Shown here one piece after another: positions 1-7,337 of a stretch of 11,874 nucleotides of DNA; the first letter of the stretch is position 1, and every line of letters begins with the position of its first letter. Under the pieces are notes generated by a model that worked only from the letters and a program-made list of their open reading frames with translations, was not told where the DNA came from and searched no databases. Made by a program: the position numbers and the translations under genes. Origin of the DNA: Gordoniibacillus chartarius (GTDB lineage: Bacteria; Bacillota; Bacilli; Paenibacillales; NBRC-103111); assembly GCF_042432825.1 (NCBI RefSeq), contig NZ_JBHLWN010000033.1:1-11874 (forward strand), given 5' to 3'.

Positions 1-62
1 CTTGCATGTATTAGGCACGCCGCCAGCGTTCGTCCTGAGCCAGGATCAAACTCTCCAATAAA
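1..62 (-). rRNA. 16S ribosomal RNA, 5' end only (rrn operon start)
   Basis: The reverse complement begins TTTATTGGAGAGTTTGATCC and continues with the CTGGCTCAG, GACGAACGCTGGCGGCGTGC and CTAATACATGCAAG segments, the near-invariant start of bacterial 16S rRNA (27F primer site and helix 3 region). The 5' end is set near position 62 by analogy with the Bacillus subtilis start (TTTATCGGAGAG), so it may be off by a few bases. The gene runs off the left edge of the window. It is transcribed leftward, away from oriC, as the rrn operon next to the B. subtilis origin is. The 23S and 5S genes presumably follow outside the window. Confidence 0.97.
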
Positions 63-126
63 GTTTGAATCATAAGCTCTGAAACATAACACTTGCGTGT
101 TGTATTTACTTATACCTCTCACTCGT

Positions 127-146
127 CATTCAGTTTTCAAGGAGCA
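127..146 (-). promoter_or_regulatory. rrn leader boxA-like antitermination element
   Basis: On the minus strand the stretch reads TGCTCCTTGAAAACTGAATG. It starts like the boxA consensus (TGCTCTTTA-type) and carries the CTTGAAAACTGAA segment typical of Bacillota rRNA leaders and spacers. Such elements load NusB and NusE so that RNA polymerase reads through the long untranslated rRNA operon without Rho-dependent or premature termination. It lies about 65 nt before the 16S 5' end, inside the predicted leader. Its identity rests on sequence resemblance and position. Confidence 0.7.
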
Positions 147-152
147 ATCGAC

Positions 153-168
153 AGCGGCCGAAGCCGCT
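153..168 (-). other. UUCG tetraloop hairpin in the rrn leader RNA
   Basis: The leader RNA reads AGCGGC-UUCG-GCCGCU, a perfect 6 bp GC-rich stem closed by a C(UUCG)G tetraloop, an exceptionally stable fold. No T-run follows, so it is not a classical intrinsic terminator of the upstream HD-GYP gene. It sits about 40 nt after the predicted promoter and just before the boxA-like element, so a role in leader folding, processing or antitermination complex assembly is plausible. An upstream GCCGCUGA segment (195-202) could pair with the same UUAGCGGC arm instead. Confidence 0.65.
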
Positions 169-206
169 AACTTTGTAGCTTTATGTCATCCGGCTCAGCG
201 GCGACT

Positions 207-235
207 TTTATAAGATACCACATATAGCTAGTCGA
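207..235 (-). promoter_or_regulatory. Probable rrn promoter (sigma-A type)
   Basis: On the minus strand a -35-like TCGACT (230-235) and a -10 TATAAA (207-212) are separated by exactly 17 bp. The -10 matches TATAAT at five of six positions and the -35 matches TTGACA at four. An alternative reading pairs TTGCAA (236-241) with TATCTT (212-217) at 18 bp. Either places initiation near position 200, giving a leader of about 140 nt before 16S. No other convincing promoter lies between the HD-GYP stop codon and the 16S gene. The elements were picked by eye. Confidence 0.5.
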
Positions 236-262
236 TTGCAAGTGCGAAATTGATGGTATCTT
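212..262. repeat. 9 bp inverted repeat spanning the rrn promoter region
   Basis: AAGATACCA (212-220) is mirrored perfectly by TGGTATCTT (254-262), with 33 bp between the arms. One arm touches the predicted -10 element and the other starts one base after the HD-GYP stop codon. Arm centres are about 42 bp apart, close to four helical turns. It could be a paired protein site or an imperfect 3' hairpin of the HD-GYP mRNA. A perfect 9 bp pair within 50 bp is expected by chance about twice in a window this size, so function is unproven. Confidence 0.35.
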
Positions 263-263
263 T

Positions 264-1331
264 TTACTGAATCACATCTTGAATGTAGACGCTGCGCTCC
301 TGCACCAAATTAACGATAGTTCCGTTAACGTTTACCCACGGGCGAGTCGGATGGGAACGGTCCGCAAACACGATTTCGCCGACGCGGCCGTCATTAAGCT
401 TCACTAACGTTCCGTTCTGGAATGAGGTCACTTTATTAATCATAGCCTGCACAATGGTGGGGGCAAGACGTCCGAACGATTCTTTCTGCAGCTCCTCCAG
501 AACCAGATAGGCAGACACCGAGCTCTTGTAATACCGCGGATTGCTCATCGCATGATAAATATCCGCGATAGCGACGACTTTGGCGTACGGATGAATTTTA
601 TCGCCTTTCAGACCGAGCGGGTATCCGCTGCCGTCTTCCCGCTCATGGTGCTGAAGCGCACAAAGCTTTACACCCTCGTTGAGAGCCGGGACATTCTTCA
701 GCATATTGTAGCCGAGAACGGTGTGCTTACGCACTTCCTCCAGTTCATCCTGGGTCAGCTTTTCCTTCTTCTCCAGCACCGCCGGATCCACCTTCATCGT
801 GCCGATATCGTGCAGTAGTCCGGCCAATGCAATCTGCATATGATCCTTCTCCGGCATTCCGCACCACTTCGCCAGCTGATAGGAGGTTAGTCCGACCATA
901 ATGCTGTTGTGGTATATAAAATCTTGCAGATGCCAGTTCTTCGCCGAAAATGACAGCAAATTATAATAGTCGATATGGTTGATAAGCGCCTGCAGCCGAT
1001 TGCGCAAGTCCATCATCGGAATCGGTTGGCTCGCATTGGCCAGCTTGAATACTTGCTTCAACATATTCAGCATGTTCTCGTATTCGGTAATAAACGGGTG
1101 GATCGTAGACACTTGAATGTCTTCCATCTGTTTCGATTCGTCTGAAGATTCATCCGCAGCCGTGCTCTTCGTCTCAATCGACACATTCTGAATCAGGAAG
1201 GCCCGCAAAATTTCAATATCCCGATCGGAGATAATCTTGCCTTTATGGAAAAGGGTATTGCCAAAACGAGTCACGACGGACTCGCTTAATTTCTCCCCGT
1301 ATTTCAAGCTTGCTACGGATATTACTGCCAC
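264..1331 (-). CDS. HD-GYP domain protein, predicted cyclic di-GMP phosphodiesterase
   Basis: About 355 residues. The N-terminal 60 residues form a small domain (SVASLKYGEKLSESVV, TLFHKGKII) common in front of Bacillota HD-GYP modules, then a Ser/Glu-rich linker. The catalytic domain follows: His141, the LLHDIG metal pair at His174-Asp175, the signature HHEREDGSGYP at 228-238, and ADIYHAMSNPR near 256-266. All expected HD-GYP residues are present, so hydrolysis of cyclic di-GMP is predicted, with likely effects on motility or biofilm. No membrane segment is seen. The frame is open back to a TTG at 1377-1379, but that codon sits in the T-run of the gyrA terminator without a ribosome binding site. 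I prefer the GTG at 1329-1331, preceded by GGTGAG, where homologous sequence appears to begin. Expression may need read-through from gyrA or a promoter I cannot define; a TACAAT at 1368-1373 lacks a good -35. Confidence 0.9.
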   Translation of the reverse strand: MAVISVASLKYGEKLSESVVTRFGNTLFHKGKIISDRDIEILRAFLIQNVSIETKSTAADESSDESKQMEDIQVSTIHPFITEYENMLNMLKQVFKLANASQPIPMMDLRNRLQALINHIDYYNLLSFSAKNWHLQDFIYHNSIMVGLTSYQLAKWCGMPEKDHMQIALAGLLHDIGTMKVDPAVLEKKEKLTQDELEEVRKHTVLGYNMLKNVPALNEGVKLCALQHHEREDGSGYPLGLKGDKIHPYAKVVAIADIYHAMSNPRYYKSSVSAYLVLEELQKESFGRLAPTIVQAMINKVTSFQNGTLVKLNDGRVGEIVFADRSHPTRPWVNVNGTIVNLVQERSVYIQDVIQ

Positions 1332-1377
1332 TCCACTCACCACTTTGCCAGAAATTCGATACTTCTTATTGTAGAAC

Positions 1378-1405
1378 AAAAAAGAGGGGGATGGTACCCC
1401 CCTCT
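1378..1405 (-). terminator. Rho-independent terminator after gyrA
   Basis: The minus-strand transcript forms a perfect 8 bp stem, AGAGGGGG (1398-1405) with CCCCCTCT (1383-1390), around a 7 nt loop, followed directly by six T residues (1378-1383, overlapping the stem base). It begins 12 nt after the gyrA stop codon and ends the gyrase transcription unit. The longest possible HD-GYP reading frame starts inside its T-run, which argues for a downstream start for that gene. Confidence 0.9.
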
Positions 1406-1417
1406 AATGTAAATATT

Positions 1418-3889
1418 TTATTCTTCGATGTCGCCTTCGCCGTCTTCATTCGATTCCGGGGCTTCTTCGTTCTTCTCCACACGTGCGACCGTAGCCACTT
1501 CGTCATCCTCGCGGATATGAATGAGGCGGACGCCCTGCGTGTTGCGCCCCATCATGGAGATGCCGCTCATGCTGGTCCGGATGATCGTACCGGAAGCCGT
1601 AATGATCATCAGATCTTCGTCTTCCTTTACAACCTTAAGACCGACGATCGGACCGTTCTTATCCGTAACGTTAAGCGTCTTGATGCCTTTGCCGCCGCGG
1701 GACTGAATCCGATATTCGTCCATCGGCGTCCGCTTGCCGTAGCCTTTGGTCGTCACGATCAGAACGCTATCGGTTTCGTTCACGATATCCATATCGATGA
1801 CGTGGTCGTCTTCGTTGATATCGATGCCCTTCACACCAGTCGCGCTGCGCCCCATCGGACGGACATCGTTCTCGGAGAACCGAATGGACATACCGTTCTT
1901 CGTACACATGATGATCTCTTGCGAGCCGGTCGTCAGCTTGACCCCGATGAGCTTATCTTCTTCTCGCAGGTTGACCGCGATCAGACCGCCCTTACGAATA
2001 TTGATGTATTCGTCCAAAGGAGTCTTCTTCACAATACCGTTCATGGTCGCGAAGAAAATATTGTACTCGCTGGAGAAGCTCTCAACCGGAATAACCGCAT
2101 TGATCTTCTCGCCCTGTTCGATCTCGATCAAATTAATGATCGGCGTACCGCGCGCCGTACGGCTGAGGTCGGGAATCTCATAGGCTTTCAGCTTGTATAC
2201 CTTACCCTTGTCGGTGAAGAACAGCAGGTAGTGGTGGGTATTGGATACGAACAGGTGCTCGACGAAGTCGTTCTCCTTCGTGTCCATACCAACGACGCCT
2301 TTACCGCCGCGCTTCTGGCTGCGGTAGGTCGTTACAGGCAGACGCTTGATGTACCCCGTATGGGTAATCGTGACAATAACGTCTTCCTGCGGAATCAAGT
2401 CCTCATCGTCGATGCTGTCTTCCCCGACTACGATTTCGGTGCGTCGAGGATCGTTGAATTTTTCCTTAATTTCGTTCAGCTCTTCGCTAATGATGGCGAG
2501 AATCTTCTGCTCATCGGCCAGAATCGCCTTTAGCTCGGCGATCCGCGCAACAAGCTCTTGATACTCGTTCTCGATCTTCTCGCGTTCCAGTCCGACGAGG
2601 CGCTGCAGACGCATATCGAGAATCGCCTGCGACTGGTCTTCGCTTAGACCGAAGCGCGTCATCAGGCCGGTTTTCGCTTCTTCCGTCGTAGCGGAGCTGC
2701 GAATGAGGCTGATGACTTCGTCAAGATGATCCAAAGCGATGCGCAAGCCTTCCAGAATATGGGCGCGGGCTTCCGCTTTACGCAGGTCAAATTCCGTACG
2801 TCTGCGAATAACGACTTGCTGGTGCTGCAAATAATGAAATAGCATTTCCTTCAGGTTCAGTACCTTCGGTTCGCCGTTCACAAGCGCCAGCATATTGATG
2901 CCGAAGTTCGACTGCATAGCCGTTTGCTTATACAGGTTATTGAGTACCACATTCGGGTTGACGTCGCGCCGCAGCTCGATCACGATCCGCATCCCGTTGC
3001 GGTCGGACTCGTCGCGGAGATCCGTGATGCCGTCAATTTTCTTCTCACGTACAAGCTCGGCGATTTTCTCGATCAAGCGGGCTTTGATGACCTGGTACGG
3101 CAGCTCATTCACGATAATGCGGGCCTTGTTGTTATTCTCTTCGATCATCGTACGCGCACGCATCGTAACGGAGCCGCGCCCGGTCTCATACGCCTGACGA
3201 ATACCGGATCGGCCGATCAAGAAGCCGGCGGTTGGAAAATCCGGCCCTTTAATATGCTGCATCAGCTCCATCGGAGTCACGTCGGGCTTGCTGATCATCA
3301 GCTGCAGACCATCGATCACTTCGCCCAAATTGTGAGGCGGAATGTTGGTCGCCATACCTACGGCAATACCGGATACCCCGTTAACCAGCAGGTTCGGAAA
3401 ACGGGAAGGAAGGACGGCCGGCTCATGTTCTTCTCCGTCATAATTGGGAACGAAATCGATCGTTTCCTTGTTGATATCCCGGAGCAGCTCCATCGCAATC
3501 TTCGAGAGACGGGCCTCGGTATATCGCATCGCCGCCGCCATGTCGCCGTCGATCGATCCGAAGTTGCCGTGTCCGTCCACAAGCATATAGCGGAGCGAGA
3601 AATCCTGCGCCATCCGGACCATCGTCTCGTATACGGCGGAATCGCCGTGCGGATGGTACTTACCGATAACTTCGCCGACAATACGAGCCGACTTCTTGTA
3701 CGGCTTATCCGGCGACATGCCGAGCTCGGACATAGCGAATAGAATACGCCGATGCACCGGCTTTAAGCCGTCTCTGACGTCCGGAAGAGCACGGCTGACG
3801 ATGATGCTCATCGCGTAGTCGAGGAAAGACGTGCGCATCTCGGAGCCGATATCGATTTCTTTCACTTGGGAACGCAATTCATCGGACAT
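1418..3889 (-). CDS. gyrA: DNA gyrase subunit A
   Basis: Breakage-reunion subunit of DNA gyrase, which with GyrB introduces negative supercoils ahead of replication forks. It has 823 residues, normal for Bacillota. The catalytic tyrosine is Tyr123 in AMRYTEARLS. The quinolone-determining region reads HPHGDSAVYE with Ser84 and Glu88, the usual susceptible-type residues. The DNA-wrapping C-terminal domain starts near 500 and carries the GyrA box QKRGGKG (525-531) needed for supercoiling rather than relaxation, plus a related QSRGGKG blade (729-735). The tail is acidic (EAPESNEDGEGDIEE). The ATG start is supported by AGGAGG (3899-3904) with a 9 nt spacer. It lies 21 bp after the deacetylase gene, so it is probably cotranscribed with it and gyrB, and it ends at a strong terminator. 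Confidence 0.99.
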   Translation of the reverse strand: MSDELRSQVKEIDIGSEMRTSFLDYAMSIIVSRALPDVRDGLKPVHRRILFAMSELGMSPDKPYKKSARIVGEVIGKYHPHGDSAVYETMVRMAQDFSLRYMLVDGHGNFGSIDGDMAAAMRYTEARLSKIAMELLRDINKETIDFVPNYDGEEHEPAVLPSRFPNLLVNGVSGIAVGMATNIPPHNLGEVIDGLQLMISKPDVTPMELMQHIKGPDFPTAGFLIGRSGIRQAYETGRGSVTMRARTMIEENNNKARIIVNELPYQVIKARLIEKIAELVREKKIDGITDLRDESDRNGMRIVIELRRDVNPNVVLNNLYKQTAMQSNFGINMLALVNGEPKVLNLKEMLFHYLQHQQVVIRRRTEFDLRKAEARAHILEGLRIALDHLDEVISLIRSSATTEEAKTGLMTRFGLSEDQSQAILDMRLQRLVGLEREKIENEYQELVARIAELKAILADEQKILAIISEELNEIKEKFNDPRRTEIVVGEDSIDDEDLIPQEDVIVTITHTGYIKRLPVTTYRSQKRGGKGVVGMDTKENDFVEHLFVSNTHHYLLFFTDKGKVYKLKAYEIPDLSRTARGTPIINLIEIEQGEKINAVIPVESFSSEYNIFFATMNGIVKKTPLDEYINIRKGGLIAVNLREEDKLIGVKLTTGSQEIIMCTKNGMSIRFSENDVRPMGRSATGVKGIDINEDDHVIDMDIVNETDSVLIVTTKGYGKRTPMDEYRIQSRGGKGIKTLNVTDKNGPIVGLKVVKEDEDLMIITASGTIIRTSMSGISMMGRNTQGVRLIHIREDDEVATVARVEKNEEAPESNEDGEGDIEE

Positions 3890-3910
3890 CGAGTTAAGCC
3901 TCCTGATCTG

Positions 3911-5068
3911 TTAATGACCTGTCTTGCTGCGCTTATGGGGAGTTTCTGCGCGCATATAAATATCTTTCAGCGGATTGTAAGCAAGTTTCACGTCGAGCAT
4001 TCGTTCCAAATCATCATTGCGGATGTAGTTTCGTTTGTCCTGAAAACGTATGGGATGAGATAAATAATAGCTGTCTTCGCCGGCTACAACCGTCTTTCGA
4101 TCCGCTAGAATGCGATAGTTCTTGTTCTCGTACGTGATTTCGACTTCTCCGTTTGCGAACGGCTTCACGGTGCCCCCTATCTGTTTGACGGCCGTGAGAG
4201 GAACCAAGTCGGACGCTTCGATACGGGCGGCAACCTTGCGCAAAATATGGTTATTGACGGACACCGGCTTCATGTACGGACTTCCCGCATTGAGCCGCGG
4301 TATTTCCATCGGGTTCGTGCTCCGCGTGACCATCTCGCTATGTACGGTAAAAGCGTATTGGATTCCGGCATCGTTCAACAGCCTTATGCTATTGTCATCG
4401 TAGCTGCCGAAAGGATACGCGTACATATCGGCGATCCCGGAACCTAACTCTTTCAATGCCGCTACACACGATCTGGTGTCCCGCACAATCCGCGCCTCGT
4501 ACTGTTCATCCGATTCCTCACCGTCTTCTCTTCGAAATCGGGTTGTGAGGTAGGGATCGCCGTCCTTGGTCTTCGCGTGGAGACCGCTGGAGTGGCAGCC
4601 GAACTCTATTCCCTTGTTCGCTGCCATCATTTCGCGAATTTCGTCCCTGGAAAGAAAGCGGAGCTGATCTGCTGCCGGATCCTTCAACGTGTCGGTGATA
4701 ATAAAATTGACCGCCGGAATATCCAGCTTCGTTAGAATCGGGTATGCGTATCGGTAGAAGCTGTAGTATCCGTCGTCGAAAGTGACAAGCACCGCGTTCG
4801 GCGGCACTTGCCCGCCGTCTAAATATTTTCGGAATTGACGCATCGTTATAAATCGATACCCGCGGTGCTTCAGGTCCGTCAGCTGACGCTCGAACAGCTC
4901 CGGGGTGATCGTCACCCCGCCCTGTTGAACGACTTTGTCGATATGATGATACGCAATCACCGCAACCTGATCCTCGTACCAGATCCCACCGACAGTAGAG
5001 GTCGGAAGGCTTAGAGCGAGAACGGCGCAAATTAGTCCGATACCCAGCCAGTGCCAAGACGGTTTCAC
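3911..5068 (-). CDS. Membrane-anchored polysaccharide deacetylase (NodB/CE4 family) with C-terminal stalk-like domain
   Basis: Predicted 385-residue exported enzyme that removes N-acetyl groups from a cell-surface or cell-wall polysaccharide; the substrate is unknown. A hydrophobic segment at about 7-27 (LGIGLICAVLALSL) is a signal peptide or N-terminal anchor. The NodB domain covers about 35-275: VAVIAYHHI near the start, TFDDGY (96-101) with the paired aspartates, GCHSSGLH (metal histidines 159 and 164, like GSHTYNLH in IcaB/PgaB-type enzymes), and AYPFGSYDD (from 217). The last 90 residues (ENKNYRILADRKTV...) resemble the copper amine oxidase N-terminal-like stalk found on many Paenibacillus surface proteins. 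The frame is open to a TTG at 5093-5095, but AAAGGAG (5080-5086) fits the GTG at 5066-5068 with an 11 nt spacer, and this gives a cleaner signal sequence. It sits between gyrB (37 bp) and gyrA (21 bp), unlike in B. subtilis. Confidence 0.9.
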   Translation of the reverse strand: MKPSWHWLGIGLICAVLALSLPTSTVGGIWYEDQVAVIAYHHIDKVVQQGGVTITPELFERQLTDLKHRGYRFITMRQFRKYLDGGQVPPNAVLVTFDDGYYSFYRYAYPILTKLDIPAVNFIITDTLKDPAADQLRFLSRDEIREMMAANKGIEFGCHSSGLHAKTKDGDPYLTTRFRREDGEESDEQYEARIVRDTRSCVAALKELGSGIADMYAYPFGSYDDNSIRLLNDAGIQYAFTVHSEMVTRSTNPMEIPRLNAGSPYMKPVSVNNHILRKVAARIEASDLVPLTAVKQIGGTVKPFANGEVEITYENKNYRILADRKTVVAGEDSYYLSHPIRFQDKRNYIRNDDLERMLDVKLAYNPLKDIYMRAETPHKRSKTGH

Positions 5069-5079
5069 GCGAAGCACAG

Positions 5080-5086
5080 CTCCTTT
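5080..5086 (-). promoter_or_regulatory. Ribosome binding site deciding the deacetylase start
   Basis: AAAGGAG on the minus strand lies 11 nt before the GTG at 5066-5068. It falls inside the frame if the upstream TTG (5093-5095) is used, and that TTG has no purine-rich sequence before it. The GTG is therefore the better start, giving a protein beginning MKPSWHWLG directly before the hydrophobic segment. Confidence 0.65.
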
Positions 5087-5105
5087 ATTTCGCAAAACGG
5101 CATGG

Positions 5106-7019
5106 TTAAATATCGAGATTTTTCACGTATTTGGCGTGCTCTTGAATAAATTCGCGGCGCGGCTCGACCGCATCGCCCATCAGCGTATCGAATACGATAT
5201 CCGCTTCGATCGCGTCTTCGATGCTGACCTGCAGCAAAGTACGGGAGGCCGGATCCATCGTCGTTTCCCACAGCTGCTCCGGGTTCATCTCTCCGAGACC
5301 CTTATAGCGCTGCACGTTCACTTTGGCGCCTTCGCCGAATTCCTGCATAATCACTTCGCGCTGCTTATCGTTGTATGCATAGCGGATGACCTTATTGCGC
5401 TCCAGCTTGTAAAGCGGCGGCTGTGCGATATAAATATACCCGGCCTCCAGCAGCTTGCGCATGTAACGGTAGAAGAAGGTCAGCAAAAGCGTGCGGATAT
5501 GCGCCCCGTCGACGTCGGCGTCGGTCATAATAATAATTTTGTGATAACGGGCGCGGCCAATATCGAAGTCGTCTCCGATGCCCGTACCGATTGCCGTAAT
5601 GATGGCGCGGATCTCCGCATTCGACAAAATCTTGTCGAGACGGGCTTTCTCCACGTTGAGAATTTTCCCCCGCAGCGGCAATATCGCCTGAAAATGACGA
5701 TCGCGGCCTTGCTTCGCCGATCCGCCTGCGGAGTCCCCTTCTACGATGTACACTTCGGATATCGCAGCGTCCTTCGACGAGCAATCGGCCAGCTTGCCGG
5801 GCAGCGAGCTGACTTCCAGAGCGCTCTTGCGGCGCGTCAGCTCGCGCGCTTTGCGGGCCGCTTCCCGTGCGCGCGCAGCGGAAATCGACTTCTCGACGAT
5901 CTTCTTGGCGACTGCCGGATTCTCGCTCAGGAATTCTTCGAACTTATCGGCGAAGAACGATTCCACGATGCCCCGCACTTCGCTGTTGCCGAGCTTCGTT
6001 TTCGTCTGTCCTTCGAACTGCGGCTCCGGAATCTTCACGGAAATAATCGCCGTCAAGCCTTCCCGCACGTCATCCCCGGTCAAATTCGCATCGCTTTCTT
6101 TAATCGCGTTCGACTTGCGCGCGTAATCGTTCAGAATACGTGTCAATGCGCTCTTGAAGCCGGATTCGTGCGTGCCGCCCTCATGCGTGTTGATGTTGTT
6201 GGCGAACGAGTAAATGTTTTCGGTATAGCTGTCATTGTACTGCAGCGCCACTTCGACCTGAATGTAATCCTTCGATCCTTCGACATAGATCGGGGGTATA
6301 TGCAGCGCTTCGCGGTTGCGGTTCAAATATTCGACGAAGGAAACAATGCCGCCCTCATAGCAGAACGAAGCAGCCGTATCCGTACGCTCGTCGGTTAGAT
6401 TAATTTCGATGCCCTTATTGAGAAACGCCAGCTCGCGAATACGCGACTGCAGCGTGTCATAATCATATTCAAGCGTTTCCGTGAAAATTTCGCCGTCCGG
6501 CTTGAAATGAACGGTCGTACCGGTCTCGTCTGTTTCCCCGATCATCTTAACGTCATACTGAGGCGCGCCGCGGCGATACTCCTGCTGATAGATAGCGCCG
6601 TCCCGTTTCACCGTAACGATAACCTTCTCCGACAGGGCGTTTACGACCGAAACGCCGACGCCGTGCAGACCGCCGGACACCTTATAGCCTTCGCCGCCGA
6701 ACTTGCCGCCGGCATGCAGCACTGTCAGAACGACCTCTAAGGTCGGGCGCTTCATCTTCGGATGCTCGCCGACCGGAATTCCGCGGCCGTTATCGATTAC
6801 GGTAATGGAGTTATCTTTATGAACGATGACATCGATCTTCGTACAATAGCCGGCAAGCGCCTCATCGATACTATTGTCTACGACTTCCCATACGAGATGG
6901 TGCAGACCGCGGCCGCTGGTGGAGCCGATATACATGCCGGGACGTTTGCGAACGGCCTCCAGCCCTTCCAGTACCTGAATCTGATTCTCATCGTACGTAT
7001 TCTGATTCGCTAACGACAT
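5106..7019 (-). CDS. gyrB: DNA gyrase subunit B
   Basis: ATPase and TOPRIM subunit of DNA gyrase, working as A2B2 with GyrA. It has 637 residues from the ATG at 7017-7019. GHKL ATPase motifs are present in order: EVVDNSIDEA (45-54), DNGRGIP (76-82) and GGLHGVG (116-122). QTKTKLGNSEVRG (338-350) closes the transducer domain. The TOPRIM domain has EGDSAGG (427-433) and the magnesium-binding DADVDG (500-505), and RYKGLGEMNP (571-580) follows in the C-terminal region. The frame also allows a GTG four codons upstream, but AGGTGA (7028-7033) sits 8 nt before the ATG and overlaps that GTG, so the ATG is preferred. It follows remB by 66 bp, enough for a promoter of its own, though none is convincing by eye. 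Confidence 0.99.
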   Translation of the reverse strand: MSLANQNTYDENQIQVLEGLEAVRKRPGMYIGSTSGRGLHHLVWEVVDNSIDEALAGYCTKIDVIVHKDNSITVIDNGRGIPVGEHPKMKRPTLEVVLTVLHAGGKFGGEGYKVSGGLHGVGVSVVNALSEKVIVTVKRDGAIYQQEYRRGAPQYDVKMIGETDETGTTVHFKPDGEIFTETLEYDYDTLQSRIRELAFLNKGIEINLTDERTDTAASFCYEGGIVSFVEYLNRNREALHIPPIYVEGSKDYIQVEVALQYNDSYTENIYSFANNINTHEGGTHESGFKSALTRILNDYARKSNAIKESDANLTGDDVREGLTAIISVKIPEPQFEGQTKTKLGNSEVRGIVESFFADKFEEFLSENPAVAKKIVEKSISAARAREAARKARELTRRKSALEVSSLPGKLADCSSKDAAISEVYIVEGDSAGGSAKQGRDRHFQAILPLRGKILNVEKARLDKILSNAEIRAIITAIGTGIGDDFDIGRARYHKIIIMTDADVDGAHIRTLLLTFFYRYMRKLLEAGYIYIAQPPLYKLERNKVIRYAYNDKQREVIMQEFGEGAKVNVQRYKGLGEMNPEQLWETTMDPASRTLLQVSIEDAIEADIVFDTLMGDAVEPRREFIQEHAKYVKNLDI

Positions 7020-7027
7020 TGTAGCCT

Positions 7028-7033
7028 TCACCT
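7028..7033 (-). promoter_or_regulatory. Ribosome binding site deciding the gyrB start
   Basis: AGGTGA, continuing into AGG, lies 8 nt before the ATG at 7017-7019. An in-frame GTG (7029-7031) is part of this motif itself and has only the weak AAAAGCAG before it, so the ATG is the more likely start. Confidence 0.7.
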
Positions 7034-7085
7034 GCTTTTCGATTTGTCACTGTAGGCAACCTTACGCATATAAGAATATTAAGGA

Positions 7086-7331
7086 TTAGACCAGTAAATG
7101 ATGCGCCCGCTTCTTCAGCGTCGTTGACGAGATAGGGGAATAGTATACCGTCGATTTGGTGACGACGAGCGATTTGCATTCCTCTTCGCCGATGACTTCG
7201 ACCTGCCGTTCCTTCACCGCATGGTTCAAGAACTGCTTGGAAATTTTCGACGATTTCTCGATCGAAATGTCAAAAATCGCAATGAGCTCGGAAGCCCGGA
7301 TGATTTTCTCCCCGCCGAGATGAATGAACAT
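7086..7331 (-). CDS. remB: Extracellular matrix regulator RemB (YaaB, DUF370 family)
   Basis: 81 residues, a full-length match to the small B. subtilis protein YaaB/RemB. It starts MFIHLGGEKIIRASELIAIFD and ends with the conserved YYSPISSTTLKKRA. In B. subtilis RemB helps activate biofilm matrix genes together with RemA, a DNA-binding protein of the same small-protein class. No membrane segment is seen. The ATG lies 6 bp after the recF stop codon, and the probable ribosome binding GAGG overlaps the recF TGA, so translation is likely coupled to recF. Its place between recF and gyrB is the same as in B. subtilis. Confidence 0.93.
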   Translation of the reverse strand: MFIHLGGEKIIRASELIAIFDISIEKSSKISKQFLNHAVKERQVEVIGEEECKSLVVTKSTVYYSPISSTTLKKRAHHLLV

Positions 7332-7337
7332 CGATCC

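Noticed and set aside
1310..2533. 407-codon plus-strand open frame opposite gyrA
   Set aside because: It lies opposite gyrA, crosses the gyrA terminator, has no ribosome binding site and no family resemblance. Long antisense frames are common opposite GC-rich, codon-biased genes.
5136..6398. 420-codon plus-strand open frame opposite gyrB
   Set aside because: It is a shadow of gyrB, whose motifs are fully intact on the other strand. The translation is rich in Arg, His and Leu without any recognisable domain.
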